From NCBI RefSeq assembly GCF_002157355.1, contig NZ_LYMK01000052.1, positions 1-45,821 of the forward strand: a DNA stretch of 45,821 nucleotides, in the 5' to 3' direction. Positions 8,028-16,449 of the stretch are shown here, piece after piece. A program made the position numbers and the translations under genes. The notes under the pieces were generated by a model. It was not told the DNA's origin, did no database searches, and saw only the letters and a list, made by a program, of their open reading frames with translations. Origin of the DNA: Variovorax sp. JS1663. GTDB taxonomy: Bacteria; Pseudomonadota; Gammaproteobacteria; Burkholderiales; Burkholderiaceae_C. Position 1 is the stretch's first letter, and every line of letters begins with the position of its first letter.

Positions 8028-8480
8028 TCAGGCCGTGAGCTGCTTGCGAAAGCCGATCGACAGCCGGTTCCAGGTGTTGATCAGGCCGATGGCCAGCGTC
8101 AGGTTCACCATCTCGGCCTCGGAGAACTCGGCGCGCAGCGCCTCGTAGTCGGCATCCGGCGCGTGGGTGTCGGCCACCCGGGTGAGGGCTTCGGTCCAGG
8201 CCAGCGCGGCGCGCTCGCGCGGGGTGAAGAAGGGCGCCTCGTGCCAGACCGTGACGGTCTGGATGCGGCGCTCGCTCTCGCCCTGCTTGCGCAGATCGCT
8301 GGCATGCAGATCGATGCAGAAGGCGCAGCCGTTGATCTGCGAGGCGCGCAGCTTGACGAGGTCGAGCAGGACGGGCTCCAGGCCCAGCTTGCCGACCGCG
8401 ACGTCGAGGGCGATCTGGGCCTTCAGCGCCTCGGGCGAGGCCTTGTAGAAATCGATGCGTGCTTCCATGGTGTGTTCCAT
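8028..8480 (-). CDS. Carboxymuconolactone decarboxylase/AhpD-like protein
   Basis: 150 residues. The AhpD-type redox motif is clear in RASQINGCAFCIDLHASD (CxxC plus a following His), with an all-alpha framework around it (YKASPEALKAQIAL, ERAALAWTEALT, NRLSIGF). Such proteins are peroxidase or alkylhydroperoxidase-like thiol enzymes of the cytoplasm. ATG 8480 and ATG 8468 are both possible starts; the second would drop four residues. It is divergent from the MocR-type regulator at 8568, a pairing common for stress or detoxification genes. Confidence 0.85.
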   Translation of the reverse strand: MEHTMEARIDFYKASPEALKAQIALDVAVGKLGLEPVLLDLVKLRASQINGCAFCIDLHASDLRKQGESERRIQTVTVWHEAPFFTPRERAALAWTEALTRVADTHAPDADYEALRAEFSEAEMVNLTLAIGLINTWNRLSIGFRKQLTA

Positions 8481-8567
8481 TGCGGTGGTTGGTTGATGGA
8501 TCGATGCTAAAAACGGCCGGCCCCGTGGCTGGCAGCCAATCCGGGGTATTCGCAGGAGGCCAATCGC

Positions 8568-10001
8568 ATGGAGCTGCACGTCGTCATCGAGGGCGACAAG
8601 GACCTGGCCGGGCAGCTGTACCGGCAACTCAAGGACGCGATCCGCGCCGGCCGCCTGGCCGCGGGCGAGAAGCTGCCGCCTTCGCGTCTGCTGGCCGGGC
8701 AGCTCGGGCTGTCGCGCAAGACCGTCTCGGAAGCCTATGCGCGGCTGACTTTCGACAAGCTGCTGGTGGGCCGGGTCGGCAGCGGCACCTTCGTCGCCGA
8801 AGCGGTGCGGCCCGCCGCTGCGCCGACGGCTGCCTCGCGCTTCGCCGGTGCGGCGGTGGCCGAGCGCTGGATCCGCATGGACACGCCGCTGCGCCACCCC
8901 GAGCCTGCCGGCAGCTCGCGCTACGAGTACATCGGCGGGGCGCCAGCGCATGCCTTGTTTCCGCACACGGCCTGGCGTCGCTGCGCGCTGCACGCGCTGC
9001 GGCAGGGCGCACGTTCGCGCGGCCTGTACGGCGCGGCGGAAGGGCTGCCCGTGCTGCGCGAGGCCATCGCGCGGCATGCGGCCTTTTCACGCGGCGTGCG
9101 TGCCGGGATGGAAGACGTGGTGGTCACCAACGGCGCCCAGCAGGCACTGGACCTGGTGGCACGCGTGCTGGTCGAGCCGGGTTGCACGGTGGCGGTGGAA
9201 GACCCTGGCTACCCGCCGGCGCGGCTTCTGTTCGCTGCGCAGGGCGCGCAAGTGGTGGGCATCCCGGTCGATGCCGAGGGCTTGCAGGTGGACCTCATTC
9301 CCGAAGGCACGCGCCTGGTCTACGTGACGCCGGCACACCAGTTCCCGCTCGGCATGCCGATGAGCGTACGCCGCCGGCGGGCGCTGCTCGCCCGCGCGCA
9401 GGCGCTGGGTGCGCTCGTCATCGAGGACGATTACGACTGCGAGTTCCGCTACGAAGGCCGGCCCACCGACTCGCTGCAGAGCATGGACGAGGCGGGCACG
9501 GTGGCCTTCGTGGGCACCTTCTCGAAGACACTGTCGCCCGAATTGCGCCTGGGCTACCTGATTGCGCCGCCGGCCATCCTGCAGGCGGTGGGTGTGGCCA
9601 AGCACCTGAGCGATTGGCACACCTCGATTCAGGCCCAGTGGGCGCTGGCGAAGTTCATCGCGGACGGCGAGCTTCACAAGCATGTGCGGCGCTGCCATGC
9701 GGTCTACGCCGAGCGGCGCGAGCGTCTCATGCAGCGGCTCGACGGCGACCTCGCGCCCTGGTTCGAGCGGGTGCCGGCCACCGCCGGGATCCACATGGCG
9801 GCACTGGCGCGCAAGACGCTCGATATGGACCTGCTGCTGCGGCTTGCACGGCGGGTGGACGTGGGGCTCTACCCGCTCGATCCCTTCTACCGATCCAGCC
9901 CGCCGCGCCAGGGGCTGATGCTGGGCTATGGCGCGATCGAGACCGCAGACATCGATCCATCGATGGACCGGGTGCGGGACGTCCTGATGCAGATGGACTG
10001 A
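8568..10001 (+). CDS. MocR/PdxR-type regulator (GntR HTH fused to aminotransferase fold)
   Basis: 477 residues. The N-terminal 75 residues form a GntR winged helix (LYRQLKDAIRAGRLAAGEKL, SRKTVSEAYARL). A linker leads to a type I aminotransferase domain with the PLP lysine K320 in GTFSKTLSPELRLGYL and the upstream DDYDCEFRYEG Asp/Tyr segment. MocR proteins bind PLP and act as transcription factors rather than transaminases. AGGAGG lies 8-13 bp before ATG 8568. The divergent AhpD-like gene is the nearest candidate target; genuine PdxR regulators sit beside pdxST, which is not the case here, so the name PdxR is not justified. Confidence 0.9.
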   Translation: MELHVVIEGDKDLAGQLYRQLKDAIRAGRLAAGEKLPPSRLLAGQLGLSRKTVSEAYARLTFDKLLVGRVGSGTFVAEAVRPAAAPTAASRFAGAAVAERWIRMDTPLRHPEPAGSSRYEYIGGAPAHALFPHTAWRRCALHALRQGARSRGLYGAAEGLPVLREAIARHAAFSRGVRAGMEDVVVTNGAQQALDLVARVLVEPGCTVAVEDPGYPPARLLFAAQGAQVVGIPVDAEGLQVDLIPEGTRLVYVTPAHQFPLGMPMSVRRRRALLARAQALGALVIEDDYDCEFRYEGRPTDSLQSMDEAGTVAFVGTFSKTLSPELRLGYLIAPPAILQAVGVAKHLSDWHTSIQAQWALAKFIADGELHKHVRRCHAVYAERRERLMQRLDGDLAPWFERVPATAGIHMAALARKTLDMDLLLRLARRVDVGLYPLDPFYRSSPPRQGLMLGYGAIETADIDPSMDRVRDVLMQMD

Positions 10002-10022
10002 GAGCGTGAGAGTGCCGCGGCG

Positions 10023-10781
10023 TCAGGCCGTGATCGAATAACCGCCGTCCACCGGGATCGCCGTCCCGGTCACGAAGTCCGAGGCCTGGCTGGCCAGGAA
10101 GACGGCAATGCCGGCCAGGTCCTCGGGCTGGCCCCAGCGGCCGGCGGGCGTGCGTGCGTTCACGCGCTCTTCCAGGCCCTGCACTTGCGCGCGCGCGCCG
10201 TCGGTCAGCTCGGTGCGGATCCAGCCCGGAAGCAGGGCGTTGACCTGGATGCGGTCCGGAGCCCATGACGCGGCCATGGCCCGGGTCAGTTGCACGATGC
10301 CGCCCTTGCTGGCGCCGTAGGCCGGCGCATAGGGCGCGCCGAAGATCGACATCATCGAGCCGATGTTGATGATCTTGCCGCCACCGGCGTTCTTCAGGTG
10401 CGGGTGGGCCGCGCGGCAGCACAGGAAGGCGCTGGTGAGGTTGGTGTCCATCACCTGGTGCCACTCGGCAAGCTGGAGCTGATCGACCGGCTTGCGCACG
10501 GTGGTGCCGGCGTTGTTGATGAGGATGTCGAGCCGGCCGCAGCGCTGTGCGACGTCGTCGAACAGCTTCTGCACGGCGTCTTCGTCGGTCACGTCCGCGG
10601 CCAGTGAAAAGCTGTCGCTGCCGAGCGCGCGCAGCGCCTCCACGGCCGCGGCCGACTTGCCGGCATTGCGCGCCGCGATCACGACCTGGGCGCCGGCCCG
10701 GGCCAGGCCCATGGCCATGCCGAGGCCGATGCCACCGTTGCCGCCGGTGACGAGGGCGGTCTTGTCTTTGAGATCGAACAT
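10023..10781 (-). CDS. Short-chain dehydrogenase/reductase (SDR)
   Basis: 252 residues, a classical SDR: TGGNGGIG cofactor loop at residues 13-20, NNAGTT, the catalytic Ser in INIGSMMSIFG and YGASK with Tyr and Lys both present, ending in VDGGYSITA. Sequence style is that of the gluconate 5-dehydrogenase/KduD-like group that oxidises sugar acids, although the substrate cannot be decided. ATG 10781 overlaps no neighbour; the VWA gene starts a separate leftward unit 26 bp upstream, so the SDR may be read through from the MoxR cluster. Confidence 0.85.
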   Translation of the reverse strand: MFDLKDKTALVTGGNGGIGLGMAMGLARAGAQVVIAARNAGKSAAAVEALRALGSDSFSLAADVTDEDAVQKLFDDVAQRCGRLDILINNAGTTVRKPVDQLQLAEWHQVMDTNLTSAFLCCRAAHPHLKNAGGGKIINIGSMMSIFGAPYAPAYGASKGGIVQLTRAMAASWAPDRIQVNALLPGWIRTELTDGARAQVQGLEERVNARTPAGRWGQPEDLAGIAVFLASQASDFVTGTAIPVDGGYSITA

Positions 10782-10807
10782 CGGGCCAGTGTCGCCCAGA
10801 ACCGTCT

Positions 10808-11857
10808 TCAGAGGATGCGGTTGAACCAGAGCAGCGACAGCCCGGCCGACAGCAGCGCCAGCGCCGCGGCGCCGAGCGCGAACAGGGCCGAGATCTCGGT
10901 TTCCTTCTTCTCGACCGTGAGCCTGGAGCTCAGGGTGTTGTAGACCTTGGTGAGGTCGGCGGCGGTGCCGGCGTAGTAGTACTCGGCCTGGGTCTTGTTG
11001 GCGATGGCCTTGAGCGTTTCCTCGTCCAGGCGCACCCGCATCGACCAGCCCTCGAAGCCGATGGTCTCGCCGTCCACCGTGCCGATGCCCACCGTGTAGA
11101 CGCGCACGCCGCGCTCGGCCGCCGCCTTGGCCGCGTCCAGCGGATCGACGCCGGTGGTGCGCTGGCCGTCGGTCAGCATGATGATGGCGGCCGAGGTGTA
11201 GGAGCCCGGCGCCACCGGCGTGAATTCCTTCGGCGGCGGCTTGCCGGACTGCTCGAGCGGCACGCCGCGCTGGCGGTTGCTGGCTGCCTGCGGGCCGAAG
11301 TTGGAGACGTCGATCCCCTGGTCCGGGAACAGCGTGGCCAGCGACACGACGATGGCGTTGCCGGTGGCCGTGGCGCGCTGCAGCTGGAAGGAGTCGATCG
11401 CCTGCACCAGGTCTTCCCGGTTGGTCGTGGGCAGCTGCGCCACGTTGGCGCTGCCGGCGAAGGCGACGATGCCCACCTTCACGTGGCGCGGCAGGTCCTT
11501 GAGGAAGGCCTTGGCCGCCTCCTGGGCGGCCACCAGCCGGTTGGGCTGCACGTCGGCTGCGCGCATGCTGCCCGACACGTCCATCGCCAGGATGATGGTC
11601 TGCTGGTTGGAGGGCAGCACCACCACCGCCATCGGCCGCGCGGCGGCGATCAGCATGGCGACCATCGCCAGCAGGAACAGCAGCGGCGGGAAGTGGCGCC
11701 GCACGCTCTGGCGCACGCCCATCGCCTCGCGCACGATCGAGAGGCTGGCGTAGCGCAGGGCCAGCTTCTTCTTGCGGCGCAGGAGCCAGACGTAGAGCAG
11801 CACCAGCAGCGGCACCGCTGCCAGGAACCAGAGGAATTGAGGCCAGAGGAAGGTCAT
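10808..11857 (-). CDS. Membrane-anchored von Willebrand factor A (BatA-like) protein
   Basis: 349 residues. Two N-terminal membrane segments (about 6-26 and 57-74) are followed by a VWA domain with a complete MIDAS: DVSGS (D93, S95, S97), a Thr in QLPTTNRED and the Asp of MLTDGQRT. A third membrane segment closes the C-terminus (about 322-343, LFALGAAALALLSAGLSL). The VWA domain would face the periplasm and bind metal-dependent ligands. Its start ATG shares an ATGA with the stop of the DUF58 gene, showing coupling. Together with MoxR and DUF58 it forms the standard MoxR cluster thought to act as a chaperone or metal-insertion system for envelope proteins. Confidence 0.88.
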   Translation of the reverse strand: MTFLWPQFLWFLAAVPLLVLLYVWLLRRKKKLALRYASLSIVREAMGVRQSVRRHFPPLLFLLAMVAMLIAAARPMAVVVLPSNQQTIILAMDVSGSMRAADVQPNRLVAAQEAAKAFLKDLPRHVKVGIVAFAGSANVAQLPTTNREDLVQAIDSFQLQRATATGNAIVVSLATLFPDQGIDVSNFGPQAASNRQRGVPLEQSGKPPPKEFTPVAPGSYTSAAIIMLTDGQRTTGVDPLDAAKAAAERGVRVYTVGIGTVDGETIGFEGWSMRVRLDEETLKAIANKTQAEYYYAGTAADLTKVYNTLSSRLTVEKKETEISALFALGAAALALLSAGLSLLWFNRIL

Positions 11858-12852
11858 GCTGCCACCGCCTTGGAAGGGGACGAGCCGGTGGCGCGCACAC
11901 GGCGCTTGCGCATGTCGGCGAAGCGCACGATGGCTTGCACCAGGTCGTCCTGGGTCGAGAGTTCGAGCGTGTCGACACCGGCCTTGGCCAGCGTCTCGCG
12001 CAACTGGGTTTCGCGCTCGGCGGCGAGGTGGGCGAAGCGCTTGCGGAAGCCCGCGTCGTGGGTGTCGACCCACAGCTGTTCGCCGGTCTCGGCATCGGTG
12101 AGCGGCACCAGGCCGAGGTCGGGGATCTCCAGCTCGAGCGGATCGAACAGGCGCACCGCCACGACTTCGTGGCGCTGCACGAGTTGCGCCAGCGGACGAT
12201 CCCAACCCGGCTCGGACAGGAAGTCGGAGACTACGAAGACGGTGGAGCGGCGCGGCATCAGCATGGCCGCCGACTTCAGCAGGTCGGCCAGGCGTGTCAT
12301 GCCCTTCTGGGCGGGCTGCCGTTCCTTCCTGTGCGAACGGCGCTCCATCGCGTCGAGCAGGTACAGCACGTGGCGGCGGCCGGTGCGCGGCGGGATCACG
12401 GCTTCCACGTCGTTGCCGTAGACCAGCGCGCCGACCCGGTTGCCATGGCGCGTGAGCAGGCGCGCAATCACGCCGACGAAGCCGGCCGAGACCTCGCGCT
12501 TGGCCTTCACGCCGGAGCCGAAGTCCACCGAGCGGCTCAGGTCGAGGACGAACCAGGCGGCCATCTCGCGGTCTTCGGTGAACACGCGCACGTGCGGCGT
12601 CTGCAGGCGGGCCGTGACGTTCCAGTCGATGTGGCGCACGTCGTCGTGGTGCTGGTATTCGCGCAGGTCGGCCAGGTCCAGGCCAGTGCCGCGCATCAGC
12701 GTGCGGTAGTCGCCCTGCAGCAGGCCGTCGAGGCGGCGGATCACTGTCCACTCGAGCCGGCGCAGCGCGCGCTCGGCGCCGCCCGCGGCGGCCTCGAGGG
12801 CCGGTCGCTCGTCGTTGGCCGCGGGGCGGCGGCTAGGCCACCAGCTTTTCAT
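11854..12852 (-). CDS. DUF58 domain protein of the MoxR cluster
   Basis: 332 residues from ATG 12852 (MKSWWPSRRP). The DUF58 signature is visible in DLADLREYQHHDDVRHIDWN at about residue 70, followed by a VWA-like fold (VLDLSRSVDFG, and VVSDFLSEPGWD). These proteins are the cytoplasmic or membrane-associated partners of MoxR ATPases. The start lies 20 bp inside the moxR 3' end and the stop overlaps the VWA start by 4 bp. An alternative in-frame start at 12885 would lengthen the overlap with moxR and is less likely. Confidence 0.87.
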   Translation of the reverse strand: MKSWWPSRRPAANDERPALEAAAGGAERALRRLEWTVIRRLDGLLQGDYRTLMRGTGLDLADLREYQHHDDVRHIDWNVTARLQTPHVRVFTEDREMAAWFVLDLSRSVDFGSGVKAKREVSAGFVGVIARLLTRHGNRVGALVYGNDVEAVIPPRTGRRHVLYLLDAMERRSHRKERQPAQKGMTRLADLLKSAAMLMPRRSTVFVVSDFLSEPGWDRPLAQLVQRHEVVAVRLFDPLELEIPDLGLVPLTDAETGEQLWVDTHDAGFRKRFAHLAAERETQLRETLAKAGVDTLELSTQDDLVQAIVRFADMRKRRVRATGSSPSKAVAA

Positions 12853-13855
12853 GTTCCAGCGGCTTGGCCGGCGGCGGGACGGCACGCATGATGCGGTCGA
12901 TCAGGCTGTCGGGCGTGAGGCCTTCGGACAGGCCCTCGTACGACAGCGTCACGCGGTGCCGCAGCACGTCGGGCACCAGGGCCGTCATGTCCTCGGGCAG
13001 CGCATAGCTTCGGCCGCGCAGCAGGGCCAGGGCGCGCGCGCCCTCGGTCAGGTTGATGCTGGCGCGCGGGCTGGCGCCGTAGGTGATGAAGCGGCGCATG
13101 TCCTTCAGGCCATGGCGCTCGGGCGTGCGGGTGGCGGACACCAGCCGCACCGCGTACTGGATCAGCGAGGGGTCGACGTACACCTGCCGCGCCTCGGCCT
13201 GCAGCGCCGCCAACTGCTCGGTGGTGGCGACCGGGGCGGCCTCGACCACCGGACCGATCACGCGCTCGACGATCACGAACTCTTCCTCATCGGTGGGGTA
13301 GTCGACCAGCACCTTCATCATGAAGCGGTCGACCTGCGCCTCCGGCAGCGGGTACGTGCCCTCGGTCTCGATCGGGTTCTGCGTCGCCATCACGAGAAAG
13401 GGGCGCGGCACCCTGTGCGTCTCGCCGGCGATGGTGACCTGGCGCTCCTGCATCACCTCGAGCAGCGCGCTCTGCACCTTGGCCGGCGCGCGGTTGATTT
13501 CGTCGGCCAGCAGCAGGTTGGCGAACACCGGGCCGAGCGAGGTGCTGAACTCGCCGGTCTTCTGGTTGTAGATGCGCGTACCGACCAGGTCGGCCGGCAC
13601 CAGGTCGGGCGTGAACTGAATGCGCTTGAACTGACCGCGGATGGCATCGGCCAGCGTCTTCACCGTCAGCGTCTTGGCCAGCCCGGGCACGCCTTCCACC
13701 AGCAGGTGACCACCCGCCAGCACCGCCACCATCACGCGTTCCAGGAAGCGATCCTGGCCGACGACGACGCGCTTGACCTGGTAGAGGATCTGCTCCATCA
13801 GCTCGGCGGTGGTGTTGGCGGAGGCGGGGGGTGTCGCTTCGGTTTCCGTGCTCAT
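12833..13855 (-). CDS. MoxR-family AAA+ ATPase
   Basis: 340 residues. Walker A is GVPGLAKT (residues 55-62), Walker B is LLLADEINRAP (D118, E119), sensor-1 is ATQNPIETEGTYPLPEAQ and the arginine-finger region is VDRFMMKV. The C-terminal lid carries ASPRASINL, typical of MoxR. It is a cytoplasmic chaperone-like ATPase that works with the DUF58 and VWA proteins encoded next. ATG 13855 is the only reasonable start and opens the three-gene leftward operon. The S1C-protease-like gene ends 48 bp upstream and could be co-transcribed. Confidence 0.93.
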   Translation of the reverse strand: MSTETEATPPASANTTAELMEQILYQVKRVVVGQDRFLERVMVAVLAGGHLLVEGVPGLAKTLTVKTLADAIRGQFKRIQFTPDLVPADLVGTRIYNQKTGEFSTSLGPVFANLLLADEINRAPAKVQSALLEVMQERQVTIAGETHRVPRPFLVMATQNPIETEGTYPLPEAQVDRFMMKVLVDYPTDEEEFVIVERVIGPVVEAAPVATTEQLAALQAEARQVYVDPSLIQYAVRLVSATRTPERHGLKDMRRFITYGASPRASINLTEGARALALLRGRSYALPEDMTALVPDVLRHRVTLSYEGLSEGLTPDSLIDRIMRAVPPPAKPLEHEKLVA

Positions 13856-13902
13856 GCGGTGCTTTCGTCGTTGGAACTGGAAAACGGGTTCGCGGACCTT
13901 TT

Positions 13903-14898
13903 TCAGAAAGGCGGCGAACCGGCGGCGGACGCGGCGTTCTCGATCGGCACTGCAAATCCGATGCCAATGAAGGTGCGCTGCTGCGTCGGGTTGAGGATGG
14001 CGGTGACGATGCCCAGCACCTCGCCGTTCATGTTGATCAGCGGCCCGCCCGAGTTGCCCGGGTTGGCGGCGGCGTCGAACTGGATCAGGTTGCCCAGCTC
14101 CTGCTTGCCCTCGGGCGAGCGGAAGGAGCGCTTGAGGCCCGAGACCACGCCGCCCGAAACCGAAGGGCCGATGCCGAAGGGGAAGCCGACCGCGGCCACC
14201 ATGTCGCCGGACTGCAGGTCGGCGGTGGAGCGCATGGTCGCCGGGATCAGATCGTCCGGCAGCTTCTGCGCCTGCAGCACCGCCAGGTCATTCTCGGGCT
14301 GCACACCGGTGATCACGGCGGGCGCCTCCAGGCCGTCGGCGAAGGTGACCTTGATCTTCTCGGCGCCTGCGACCACGTGCAGGTTGGTCAGGATGATGCC
14401 CTTGTCGACGATCACCACGCCCGTGCCGACGCCGCGCTCCACCTCGCCGGGCGCCGCCTCGTCGGCGTCGGGCGCCTTGCCCTTGGCCATGTTGCGGCCC
14501 TGCTTCTGGGTCTGGGCCTCGGGCGTCTTCTTCTCGGGGCCGTAGCCCACCACGCGCACCACGGAGGGGCGGATGATCTCGGCCGCCTTGGCATAGGGCG
14601 AGGGGAGGGTGGCGGTCTGCAGGGTGCGCAGCACGGCCGCGTCGATGTCCTTCTGCGTGTACTGGCGGATGTTCTGGCGCGGCCAAGTCGCGATGGCGGT
14701 GGCCGACGCGCCGACCACGACCGCCAGCAGCAGGGCGAGGCTGCGCCTGCCGGGTTGCCAGCGCGCCTTGGGCGCGGTGGCGGCGGGGGCCGCAGCGGCG
14801 GCATCCGCCGGCGTGCCGGGCGCCTCGGGCGTCCCGTCATCGGCCGCTGCCTCCAGCGGCGTGCGGGGCGAGCGGCTGTAGAAAGCTGGCCTGCGCAT
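13903..14898 (-). CDS. Membrane-anchored trypsin-like (S1C, DegP-type) serine protease without PDZ domain
   Basis: 331 residues. A proline/alanine-rich cytoplasmic stretch precedes one membrane segment (about 52-71), so the protease faces the periplasm. The catalytic triad is H174 (TNLHVV), D204 (ENDLAVLQ) and S283 (GNSGGPL). The chain ends soon after the protease domain with no PDZ, unlike DegP/DegS. A charged low-complexity insert lies between residues 120 and 153. ATG 14898 has GGAGGTG upstream. Its position ahead of MoxR/DUF58/VWA hints at a shared envelope-quality role, but this is inference. Confidence 0.87.
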   Translation of the reverse strand: MRRPAFYSRSPRTPLEAAADDGTPEAPGTPADAAAAAPAATAPKARWQPGRRSLALLLAVVVGASATAIATWPRQNIRQYTQKDIDAAVLRTLQTATLPSPYAKAAEIIRPSVVRVVGYGPEKKTPEAQTQKQGRNMAKGKAPDADEAAPGEVERGVGTGVVIVDKGIILTNLHVVAGAEKIKVTFADGLEAPAVITGVQPENDLAVLQAQKLPDDLIPATMRSTADLQSGDMVAAVGFPFGIGPSVSGGVVSGLKRSFRSPEGKQELGNLIQFDAAANPGNSGGPLINMNGEVLGIVTAILNPTQQRTFIGIGFAVPIENAASAAGSPPF

Positions 14899-14993
14899 CG
14901 GGACACCTCCGGCTAAAAGTCCACGCGTGTGAGTGTGAGTGTCACGGTAGCACGCTTTCCGCGCTCCTGCTCGCGTTCGGGCATCATCTTTGG

Positions 14994-15830
14994 ATGTACG
15001 CCCTCGTCGATACCCACTGCCACCTCGACGCGCCCGAGTTCGGCCACGAGATGCCCGCCATCCGGGCGCGGGCGGCGCAGCGCAATGTGCAGCTGTGCGT
15101 GATTCCGGCGGTGGCGTCCACCAACTTCACACGGGTGCGTGACCTCGCACACGCGCAGGACGACGCCTACGCGCTAGGCATCCATCCGCTGTGCACCCCT
15201 GAGTCCGACGACACGGACTTGGCGCGGCTCGACGCGGAGCTCGAGGCGCGGCACGACGACCCGCGGCTGGTGGCGGTGGGCGAAATCGGACTCGACTATT
15301 TCGTGCCGGGTCTCGATGCCGAGAAGCAGGCGCATGTCTTTCACAACCAGTTGCAACTGGCCTGCAGACACGCGCTGCCGGTGATCATTCACGTGCGCCG
15401 TTCGGTGGACCAGGTGCTGCGGCACCTGCGCCATCTGGTGCCGTCCGGCGGCTGGCGCGGCATCGCCCATGCGTTCAACGGCAGCATGCAGCAGGCGCAG
15501 GCCTGCATCGAGCTCGGACTGAAGCTGGGCTTCGGCGGCGCTGTGACCTTCGAGCGTGCCCTGCAGCTGCGCAGGCTCGCGGCGGAATTGCCCCTCGACG
15601 CGATCGTTCTGGAGACCGACTCGCCCGACATCCCGCCGCAGTGGCTCTACCGCACCCAGGCGCAGCGGGCTGCCGGCGAGCCGCAGGGACGCAACGATCC
15701 CGGCGAACTGCCGCGCATCGCCGAGGTGGTGGCGGGCCTGCGCGGCATCACGATGCGGGAACTGGCTGAAGCGACCACCCGCAATGCGATCGCTGCCCTG
15801 CCGCGTCTGTCTTCGCTGATGCGGCTGTAG
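14994..15830 (+). CDS. TatD-family metal-dependent hydrolase (DNase-like)
   Basis: 278 residues. All TatD metal ligands are present: H8 and H10 (DTHCHLD), E97 (GEIGLDYF), H133 (IIHVRR), H159 (GIAHAFNGS) and D209 (LETDSPDIPP). TatD proteins are cytoplasmic TIM-barrel nucleases with 3'-5' exonuclease activity. The length matches the family. The gene is divergent from the protease gene, with 95 bp between them, and is monocistronic as far as can be seen. Confidence 0.92.
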   Translation: MYALVDTHCHLDAPEFGHEMPAIRARAAQRNVQLCVIPAVASTNFTRVRDLAHAQDDAYALGIHPLCTPESDDTDLARLDAELEARHDDPRLVAVGEIGLDYFVPGLDAEKQAHVFHNQLQLACRHALPVIIHVRRSVDQVLRHLRHLVPSGGWRGIAHAFNGSMQQAQACIELGLKLGFGGAVTFERALQLRRLAAELPLDAIVLETDSPDIPPQWLYRTQAQRAAGEPQGRNDPGELPRIAEVVAGLRGITMRELAEATTRNAIAALPRLSSLMRL

Positions 15831-15978
15831 TCGCGGATGCCGCAGCGGGCGTAGGCCGAGGTCGCAAGTTGCAGGGGCGGCTGCCGGCGGGCAATTTTTT
15901 TGTCATCCTTGCATCCCGGGTGATCGTTCAGGCCTAGTGGCAAGTTCGTCACTCCAACATTGCAAAGGAGCTTCCCAA

Positions 15979-16395
15979 ATGAACAAATCCATTCGCATCG
16001 TTCCTGCCGCCCTGGCCCTGGCCTTCGCCGCCGTGGCGCTGCCGGCCGCCGCCCAGACCCAGCCGGCCCAGCCGACCACGGTCGAGAAGGTAGAGAACAC
16101 CGGCGAAAAGGCCTGGGACGCCACCAAGAGCGGAACCAAGAAGGCCGTGAACGCGACCGAGAGCGGTGCCAAGAAGGCCTGGAAGTCCACCAAGACCACC
16201 AGCAAGAAGGCCTGGAACGCCACCAAGCGCGGCACCGGCAAGGCGGTGGATGCTACCGAGAACACCGCCGGCAAGGCCGGCACCGCGGTGAGCAACACGG
16301 CGACGGCCGCCGCCGACAAGACCCGCCAGGTCGGGGACAAGATCGGCGAGAAGATCCCGGGCACGCCGCAGAACGAGGCCGCGAAGAAGCCCTGA
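15979..16395 (+). CDS. Small secreted protein built of tandem 11-residue repeats (LEA-like)
   Basis: 138 residues, Lys/Ala/Thr-rich. A signal peptide (residues 1-25, cleavage after PAAAQ or AAA) leads to five clear 11-mers at residues 45-99 with the pattern A-W/V-x-A/S-T-K/E-x-x-x-K/G-K, plus a weaker sixth at 100-110. Eleven-residue amphipathic repeats are the pattern of group 3 LEA proteins and other lipid- or desiccation-related proteins; a function here is not established. AAGGAG at 15965-15970 fixes ATG 15979 over an upstream in-frame ATG. A strong terminator follows the stop, so it is a one-gene unit, probably periplasmic and possibly abundant. Confidence 0.8.
   Translation: MNKSIRIVPAALALAFAAVALPAAAQTQPAQPTTVEKVENTGEKAWDATKSGTKKAVNATESGAKKAWKSTKTTSKKAWNATKRGTGKAVDATENTAGKAGTAVSNTATAAADKTRQVGDKIGEKIPGTPQNEAAKKP
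16111..16308 (+). repeat. Tandem 33-bp coding repeats (about six units)
   Basis: The 11-residue repeats of the small secreted protein are encoded by successive 33-bp units, each containing AAGGCC or a close variant followed by a Trp or Val codon. Third positions and several codons have diverged, so the units are old, but the register is kept without indels. Such arrays can expand or shrink between strains. Confidence 0.65.
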
Positions 16396-16418
16396 TCCTG
16401 ACGGGTCCGCAGGCGAAG

Positions 16419-16445
16419 AAAAAACCCGCCATCGGCGGGTTTTTT
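16419..16445. terminator. Bidirectional rho-independent terminator
   Basis: CCCGCC (16425-16430) and GGCGGG (16434-16439) pair around a three-base loop and are flanked by six A residues on the left and six T residues on the right. The structure therefore terminates both the small repeat-protein gene on the plus strand and the mscS-like gene on the minus strand, which converge here. Confidence 0.92.
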
Positions 16446-16449
16446 CTTG

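Noticed and set aside
8568..10001. Naming the MocR-type regulator PdxR
   Set aside because: The adjacent genes are not pdxST or other vitamin B6 genes, and the domain layout is shared by many MocR regulators.
16111..16308. The 33-bp tandem units as a CRISPR array
   Set aside because: Units are contiguous with no spacers and encode in-register protein repeats inside a good reading frame.
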